A stretch of DNA of 64,000 nt, taken from NCBI GenBank assembly GCA_041396245.1, contig JAWKYW010000006.1, positions 62,001 to 126,000 of the forward strand. The letters run 5' to 3'. Numbering within the stretch: the first letter of the stretch is position 1; every line of letters starts with the position of its first letter. Made by a program: the position numbers and the translations under genes. This DNA is from Desulfobacillus sp041396245. Lineage in GTDB: Bacteria > Pseudomonadota > Gammaproteobacteria > Burkholderiales > Rhodocyclaceae. The notes under the pieces were generated by a model, which had not been told where the DNA came from, made no database searches, and saw only the letters and a program-made list of their open reading frames with translations. Of the stretch, positions 58,866 through 64,000 are shown piece by piece.

Positions 58866-58904
58866 AAGGGATTACCCCTAGCCCCCACTGGAATGATCCG
58901 GATT
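58866..58904 (+). promoter_or_regulatory. Composite regulon element, adhC promoter
   Basis: AAGG-GATTACC-CCTA (58866-58880), 10 bp, GAATGATCCGGATT (58891-58904; 11 of 14 to the block of the other promoters). GGATAAAT at 58922 provides a good -10. It lies about 90 bp before adhC. Confidence 0.65.
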
Positions 58905-58995
58905 CCGCGCTTCCGCGGAGTTGGATAAATTCCAGTGACAAACTCCGGACGGAAATTCCGACCGATCCGGCATCGAAACCACCGAGGAGCGAACC

Positions 58996-60105
<1,110 letters not shown>

Positions 60106-60145
60106 GCGCTTGTGAAAAAATCCCCAAGCCTCCCAATTCGCCTTT

Positions 60146-60203
60146 GTAGGTCGGCCTTCAGGCCGACAGCAGCCGCTGTAGGTCGGCCTGAAGGCCGACC
60201 TAC
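60146..60203. repeat. REP-type palindrome pair
   Basis: GTAGGTCGGCCTTCAGGCCG, a short spacer, then a second GTAGGTCGGCCTGAAGGCCG arm ending GACCTAC, between adhC and fghA. It may affect mRNA stability between the two genes. Confidence 0.85.
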
Positions 60204-60248
60204 AGGCGCGGCTTCGCGCTGCGGTGAATATTTTCACGGACTCCGAGG

Positions 60249-61127
60249 ATGACGCTGACCACTGTTTCGCAGAACCGCTGCTTCGGCGGCACCCAGGCTG
60301 TCTACAGCCATGCCTCGCCCGAGACCGGCTGCACCATGCGTTTCGGACTGTTCATGCCGCCGCAGGCGAAGGAGGGCCTGGTGCCGGTGCTGTACTGGCT
60401 GTCGGGGCTGACCTGCACCGAGGAGAATTTCATCGTCAAGGCAGGCGCTCAGCGCGTGGCGGCGGAGCTCGGCATCGCCCTTGTCGCGCCGGACACCAGC
60501 CCGCGCGGCGACGACGTGCCTGACGACAAGGACAGCTACGACTTCGGCCAGGGTGCCGGTTTCTACGTCGACGCGACGCAGGAGCCCTGGAACCGGAACT
60601 ACCGCATGTATTCCTACCTGACGGAGGAATTGCCCTGGCTGATCGCCAGCCAATTCGCCATCGATCCGGCGCGGGCCGGCATCTTCGGCCATTCCATGGG
60701 TGGCCACGGCGCGCTGGTGCTGGCGCTGAGGAATCCGCAGCGCTTCAAGTCGGTGTCGGCCTTCGCGCCGATCGTTTCGCCGATGCGCTGCCCCTGGGGC
60801 GAGAAGGCGCTCGCCGGCTACCTGGGGGCGGAGCGCAACGCCTGGCGCGACTACGACGCCACGGCACTGGTCGAGTCGCGCGGCTGGAAGGGGCCGACCC
60901 TGCTGGTCGACCAGGGCACCCGGGACCAGTTCCTCGATGCCCAGCTCAAGCCGGACCTGCTGCGCGAAGCCTGCGCGAAGGCCGGCGTGCCGCTCGACCT
61001 GCGCTTGCGCGAGGGCTACGACCACAGCTACTTCTTCATCGCCAGCTTCATGGAGGAACACCTCAGGTTCCACGCCAACGCACTCGCAGTGCGCCGGTCA
61101 GCCGGGGAAAGCGTGCTGCAGCAGTAG
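60249..61127 (+). CDS. fghA: S-formylglutathione hydrolase
   Basis: A 292-residue alpha/beta hydrolase (esterase D family) that releases formate and glutathione. The nucleophile lies in GIFGHSMGGHGALVLALRNP. The oxyanion region is YWLSGLTCTEENF, and the catalytic His is in GYDHSYFFIASF. Product formate is the substrate of the Fds complex encoded nearby. Start MTLTTVSQNRCFGG is typical for the family. Confidence 0.95.
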   Translation: MTLTTVSQNRCFGGTQAVYSHASPETGCTMRFGLFMPPQAKEGLVPVLYWLSGLTCTEENFIVKAGAQRVAAELGIALVAPDTSPRGDDVPDDKDSYDFGQGAGFYVDATQEPWNRNYRMYSYLTEELPWLIASQFAIDPARAGIFGHSMGGHGALVLALRNPQRFKSVSAFAPIVSPMRCPWGEKALAGYLGAERNAWRDYDATALVESRGWKGPTLLVDQGTRDQFLDAQLKPDLLREACAKAGVPLDLRLREGYDHSYFFIASFMEEHLRFHANALAVRRSAGESVLQQ

Positions 61128-61158
61128 CGGAAGAGGGGCTGCTTGAAACGGAAAATGC

Positions 61159-61186
61159 AATGCCTGCCGCATGGCAGGCATTTTCA
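61159..61186. terminator. Bidirectional terminator between fghA and gfa
   Basis: A 10-bp perfect stem AATGCCTGCC-GCAT-GGCAGGCATT flanked by GAAAA upstream and TTTTC downstream, so it works on both strands between convergent genes. Confidence 0.85.
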
Positions 61187-61198
61187 TTGGTGAAGCAG

Positions 61199-61768
61199 CT
61201 ATGCTGCCTTGCTCTTGGCGACGTGCGTGGAAATGGCGTCCATCAGCGCCGGCGACAGGCAGTCGTAGGGCTCCAGCCCGAGCTGCTTCAGGCGCGCGCG
61301 CACGGCCGGCATCTGCGCCGGATCGGTGCCGGTCTCGATGATGGAGGAGACGAAGGCGGCGAATTCCGGCGGCGACCAGCCGCTGCTGTCCGACAGCTCG
61401 GTGTGCACGAAGTCGAGGCCGTAGAACGGGTGCGCCTTGTTCTCGATGCGGCCGAACATATGCACGCCGCAGCCGGTGCAGGCATGGCGCTGGATGACGG
61501 CGTTGGCGTCGACGACCTTGAGCTTTTCCGGATGGGCCGTCACGGCGACCTTGTCGCGCGAGACGACGGCGACCTGCGAGAACAGGGCGCCGGCCGGCTT
61601 CCAGCACTTGCTGCAGCCGCAGGCGTGGTTGTGCGCGGTCTGCGCGCCGATGGTCACCTCGACCTTGTCGGTCGGGCACTTGCAGGTCAGCTTGCCCCCG
61701 GCGAAGCCGGGCGCGGCCGGCTTGATGCCGGCATCGATGGAAGGATGAATCGTGAAGGCGTTGCCCAT
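61199..61768 (-). CDS. gfa: S-(hydroxymethyl)glutathione synthase
   Basis: A 189-residue zinc protein that promotes condensation of formaldehyde with glutathione, the substrate of AdhC. Zinc-binding cysteines are visible in GGKLTCKCPTDKVEV, HNHACGCSKCWKPAGALF and QRHACTGCGVHMFGRIE. It is convergent with fghA and divergent from fdsGB, sharing the regulatory gap with the latter. ATG at 61768 follows GGAGAAAC. Confidence 0.95.
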   Translation of the reverse strand: MGNAFTIHPSIDAGIKPAAPGFAGGKLTCKCPTDKVEVTIGAQTAHNHACGCSKCWKPAGALFSQVAVVSRDKVAVTAHPEKLKVVDANAVIQRHACTGCGVHMFGRIENKAHPFYGLDFVHTELSDSSGWSPPEFAAFVSSIIETGTDPAQMPAVRARLKQLGLEPYDCLSPALMDAISTHVAKSKAA

Positions 61769-61849
61769 GAGTCGTTTCTCCTTTTCGGCGGGATGTGTTG
61801 CGAACGGAATGCCTTGGCAAACATAAACCGCGCACCGTGCAGGGGCAAT

Positions 61850-61886
61850 CGGGATGTTTACCTAGCGGCATGGTGGTTGTCCCTGA
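61850..61886 (+). promoter_or_regulatory. Composite regulon element in the gfa/fdsGB divergent promoter
   Basis: CGGG-ATGTTTA-CCTA (61850-61864), 10 bp, GGTTGTCCCTGA (61875-61886), about 46 bp before the fdsGB start. The palindrome and its left flank are nearly identical to the ctaB site (GTAAACATCC followed by an ATTGCCC-like flank). Confidence 0.75.
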
Positions 61887-61932
61887 GGCGCGCGGGATTG
61901 TTGAAGCGCGATCAATCCTGCACAATTCCCGC

Positions 61933-63627
61933 ATGTCCCGCCGCCATGTCCGTCCCGTCCCCGCCGAAGTGCTCGAAGAGGTGCGCAACCTCGTCGGCGG
62001 GGCGCCGCGCCGCGACCTGCTGATCGAATGCCTGCACCGCATCCAGGACGCGCGCGGTTGCATCGACGCCGAGCGCATGGCCGCCCTGGCGCAGCTGATG
62101 AAACTCGCGCGCGCCGAGGTGTATGAGGTGGCGACCTTCTACCACCACTTCGACGTCGTGCGCGACGGCGAGGCGCCTCCGCCGCCGCTGACGGTGCGGG
62201 TGTGCGATTCCGTCGCCTGTGCCATGGCCGGGGCCGAGCAGCTCATTGCGGAAATAAGTCAGTCCCTGGGGGACGGCGTGCGCGTCCAGCGCGTGCCCTG
62301 CGTCGGCCGCTGCGAATGCGCGCCGCTGGCGGTGGTGGGGCAGAACCCCGTCGAGGAGGCCGACCTGCATGCCGTGCGCTACGCCATCGACGCCGGCGCG
62401 ACCGAGGCGCCGCTGCCGGAAGACGCACGCCGCCTGGCCGACTACCGCGCCGCCGGCGGCTACAAGCTCTATGCGGACTGCGTCGCCGGCCGCCGCACGG
62501 CGGAAGCGATCATCGCCGCGCTGGAGCACGCCAACCTGCGCGGCCTCGGCGGCGCCGGTTTTCCGGCCGGGCGCAAGTGGCGCGTCGTGCGCGATCAGCC
62601 CGCGCCGCGCCTGATGGCGGTGAACATCGACGAGGGAGAGCCGGGCACCTTCAAGGACCGTTACTACCTCGAGCGCGAACCGCACCGCTTCCTCGAAGGC
62701 ATGCTCATCGCCGCCTGGGCGGTGGGGATAGAGAAAATCTACATCTATCTGAGAGACGAATACGCCGGCCTGCGCACGCTGCTGGCGGAGGAACTCGACG
62801 CGCTGCGCGCTGCCTTCCCGTCTGCGCCGGAGATCGAATTGCGGCGCGGCGCAGGTGCCTACGTCTGCGGCGAGGAATCGGCCATGATCGAATCCATCGA
62901 GGGCAAGCGCGGCCAGCCGCGCCTGCGCCCGCCCTTCGTGGCGGAGGTGGGCCTGTTCGGCCGGCCGACGCTCGAGCACAACATGGAGACGCTGTACTGG
63001 GTGCGCGAGATCGTCGAGCGCGGGGCGGAGTGGTTCGCCGCGCAGGGCCGCCACGGCCGCAAGGGCCTGCGCTCGTTTTCGGTGAGCGGGCGGGTGGTGA
63101 AGCCCGGCGTGCATCTGGCGCCGGCCGGCATCACCCTGCGCGAACTGGTCGACGAATTCTGCGAGGGCATGCAGCCCGGCCACGAGTTGTATGCCTATCT
63201 CCCCGGCGGCGCCTCGGGCGGCATCCTGCCGGCAAGGCTGGCCGACGTGCCGCTCGACTTCGATACCCTGCAGGAGCACGGCTGCTTCATCGGCTCGGCG
63301 GCGATCATCGTGCTGTCGCAGCAGGACAGCGCGCGCGCCGCGGCGCTGAACGCCATGCGCTTCTTCGCCCACGAGTCCTGCGGCAAGTGCACGCCCTGCC
63401 GCGTCGGCACGCAGAAGGCGGCGGAACTTATGGCGAGCGACGCATGGGACACCGGCCTGCTGAAGGAACTGGCACAGACGATGCAGGACGCCTCGATCTG
63501 CGGCCTCGGCCAGGCGGCACCGAACCCGCTGCTGTCGGTGCTGCGGTATTTTGGACATGAACTGCAAACCTCTCTCAACGCAGAGGGCGCAAAGACGCAA
63601 AGATCGCAAAGGGAGAAACAGAAATGA
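61933..63627 (+). CDS. fdsB: NAD-dependent formate dehydrogenase, fused gamma-beta (NuoE-NuoF-like) subunit
   Basis: A 564-residue fusion. The N-terminal NuoE-like domain (1-150) has 2Fe-2S cysteines Cys91, Cys96, Cys123, Cys127. The NuoF-like domain has the FMN/NAD loop GLGGAGFPAGRKW, the FMN segment GAYVCGEESAMIESIEGKRG and the 4Fe-4S motif SCGKCTPCR. Cupriavidus encodes these as separate fdsG and fdsB. HoxF of hydrogenases has the same fusion, but the next gene is FdsA-like and the neighbours oxidise formaldehyde. The last ~19 residues (SLNAEGAKTQRSQREKQ) come from a repeat element. The ATG at 61933 gives a normal NuoE start. Confidence 0.88.
   Translation: MSRRHVRPVPAEVLEEVRNLVGGAPRRDLLIECLHRIQDARGCIDAERMAALAQLMKLARAEVYEVATFYHHFDVVRDGEAPPPPLTVRVCDSVACAMAGAEQLIAEISQSLGDGVRVQRVPCVGRCECAPLAVVGQNPVEEADLHAVRYAIDAGATEAPLPEDARRLADYRAAGGYKLYADCVAGRRTAEAIIAALEHANLRGLGGAGFPAGRKWRVVRDQPAPRLMAVNIDEGEPGTFKDRYYLEREPHRFLEGMLIAAWAVGIEKIYIYLRDEYAGLRTLLAEELDALRAAFPSAPEIELRRGAGAYVCGEESAMIESIEGKRGQPRLRPPFVAEVGLFGRPTLEHNMETLYWVREIVERGAEWFAAQGRHGRKGLRSFSVSGRVVKPGVHLAPAGITLRELVDEFCEGMQPGHELYAYLPGGASGGILPARLADVPLDFDTLQEHGCFIGSAAIIVLSQQDSARAAALNAMRFFAHESCGKCTPCRVGTQKAAELMASDAWDTGLLKELAQTMQDASICGLGQAAPNPLLSVLRYFGHELQTSLNAEGAKTQRSQREKQK
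62255..62278 (+). repeat. Bipartite motif copy, 13 of 14
   Basis: TAAGTCAG, 10 bp (TCCCTGGGGG), ACGGCG within the NuoE-like part of fdsGB, sense strand, encoding ISQSLGDG. Confidence 0.6.
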
Positions 63628-63682
63628 GTCTTCTCTGCTCGTCTTTGCGCCCTTTGCGTCTTTGCGATCTTTGCGTTGAAGG
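63574..63682. repeat. CGCAAAG-array inverted repeat at the fdsGB 3' end
   Basis: Left units GGCGCAAAGACGCAAAG and ATCGCAAAGGG, right units CTTTGCGCCCTTTGCG, TCTTTGCGATCTTTGCG and TTG. Same family as 20653-20775. The left half is translated as the C-terminal tail of fdsGB; the right half lies just before fdsA. Confidence 0.82.
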
Positions 63683-63700
63683 CGGTTTCCGGTGGTTGTC

Positions 63701-64000
63701 ATGAGCGACACGGTTCGTTTCATTCTCGACGGCCGCGAGATCGAGGCGCACGCAGGCGAAAGCATCCTGCAGGCCGCCCAGCGCCACGGCGTCGACATCC
63801 CGCACCTCTGTTACAAGGACGGCCTGCGCGCGGATGACCAAAGGAAATCCCCGTGGGACGGCAACTGCCGCGCCTGCGTGGTCGAGATCGCCGGCGAGCG
63901 CACGCTGGCGCCGTCGTGCTGCCGCGCGCCGAAGGCCGGCATGCAGGTGCAGGCGCAGAGCGCCCGCGCCGTCGCGGCGCAGAAGATGGTGCTGGAACTG
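63701..64000 (+). CDS. fdsA: NAD-dependent formate dehydrogenase alpha subunit, N-terminal part (cut by window end)
   Basis: The first 100 codons of the molybdopterin-containing catalytic subunit. The N-terminal 2Fe-2S domain shows VRFILDGREIEAHAGES, IPHLCYKDGLRA and DGNCRACVVEIAGERTLAPS then CC. The spacing between the first two cluster cysteines is about 18 residues instead of about 10, owing to an in-frame insertion read DDQRKSPW that matches a dispersed repeat (63833-63859). The remainder of the protein lies outside the window. HoxU is a less likely alternative because the residues after the cluster match FdsA. Confidence 0.85.
   Translation, partial: MSDTVRFILDGREIEAHAGESILQAAQRHGVDIPHLCYKDGLRADDQRKSPWDGNCRACVVEIAGERTLAPSCCRAPKAGMQVQAQSARAVAAQKMVLEL
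63833..63859 (+). repeat. 27-bp repeat unit inserted in fdsA
   Basis: The unit beginning GATGACC and ending GGAAATCCCCGTGGGAC matches 39593-39619 at 25 of 27 positions, and in inverse orientation 9554-9580. Here it is in frame within the 2Fe-2S loop codons of fdsA, without its usual REP arms. Confidence 0.8.

Noticed and set aside
61933..64000. HoxFU of a NAD-reducing hydrogenase
   Set aside because: The NuoE-NuoF fusion fits HoxF, but the following N-terminus matches FdsA (GNCRACVVEI and the residues after it), and the neighbours are formaldehyde-oxidation genes.

Overview
The window is a 64 kb piece of a GC-rich betaproteobacterial chromosome, most likely from the Rhodocyclales or a close relative. 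I infer this from the end of the spc/alpha ribosomal operon, a ferredoxin-type assimilatory sulfite pathway with an iron-sulfur APS reductase, betaproteobacterial recG/ubiA neighbours, glutathione-linked formaldehyde oxidation with an Fds-type formate dehydrogenase, and several dispersed palindromic repeat families. The species cannot be fixed from the sequence alone. No rRNA, tRNA, CRISPR array or intact insertion sequence was seen.

Layout. 1-3361: end of secY, then infA-rpmJ-rpsM-rpsK-rpsD-rpoA-rplQ, closed by a terminator. 3391-11417: sulfur metabolism (D-cysteine desulfhydrase, leftward cysI-cysH-cysD-cysN with a TauE/SafE exporter, divergent cysB). 11414-17395: NYN-LOTUS protein, glutamate/aspartate ABC transporter gltIJKL, Atm1-type exporter. 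17463-31474: fatty-acid beta-oxidation island headed by a PsrA-like TetR regulator with a clear operator (fadE, two thiolases, MaoC hydratase, two bifunctional hydratase/dehydrogenases of opposite domain order, thioesterase, M20 peptidase, enoyl-CoA hydratase). 31475-35638: YdcF protein, a ThDP enzyme and an FAD dehydrogenase. 35999-41696: bactofilin, metY, DUF2802, SPOR protein, ridA, recG. 41745-45488: an accessory block (Fic, DUF5131 radical-SAM-like, DUF3037, HipA-like). 45690-47136: ubiA and a DUF3617 protein. 47286-64000: a two-component system, a lipoyl-LpdA/OsmC pair, ctaB, a two-subunit heme-copper enzyme, a copper P-type ATPase, a BrnT/BrnA toxin-antitoxin pair, and the formaldehyde-to-formate-to-CO2 genes adhC, fghA, gfa, fdsGB, fdsA (cut by the window end).

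How the last region works together. Four promoters (sensor kinase, ctaB, adhC, fdsGB) share one composite element, TAGG-N7-CCTA, then 10 bp, then a block like GGWTGTYCCTGATTGAAC. This suggests that the FixJ-type regulator at 48654-49265 controls its own operon, heme O synthesis, formaldehyde oxidation and formate oxidation, much as FlhSR does in Paracoccus. The heme-copper subunit I at 53453-54982 is not a normal oxygen reductase: by eye alignment Glu replaces the active-site Tyr four residues after the CuB/FeB His, and Met replaces the second low-spin heme ligand. It therefore looks like a CuA-containing NO-reductase-like enzyme.

The strongest unexplained signal is a non-palindromic bipartite motif, AAAGTCAG-N10-ACGGCG. 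It has nine perfect and about nine near-perfect copies on both strands, always with 10 bp spacing, inside genes and just after stop codons. Separately, palindromic repeats have entered genes: they supply stop codons (fadJ-like gene, FAD dehydrogenase), a translated N-terminus (recG), a C-terminal tail (fdsGB), and an in-frame insertion of about eight residues in the 2Fe-2S loop of FdsA.
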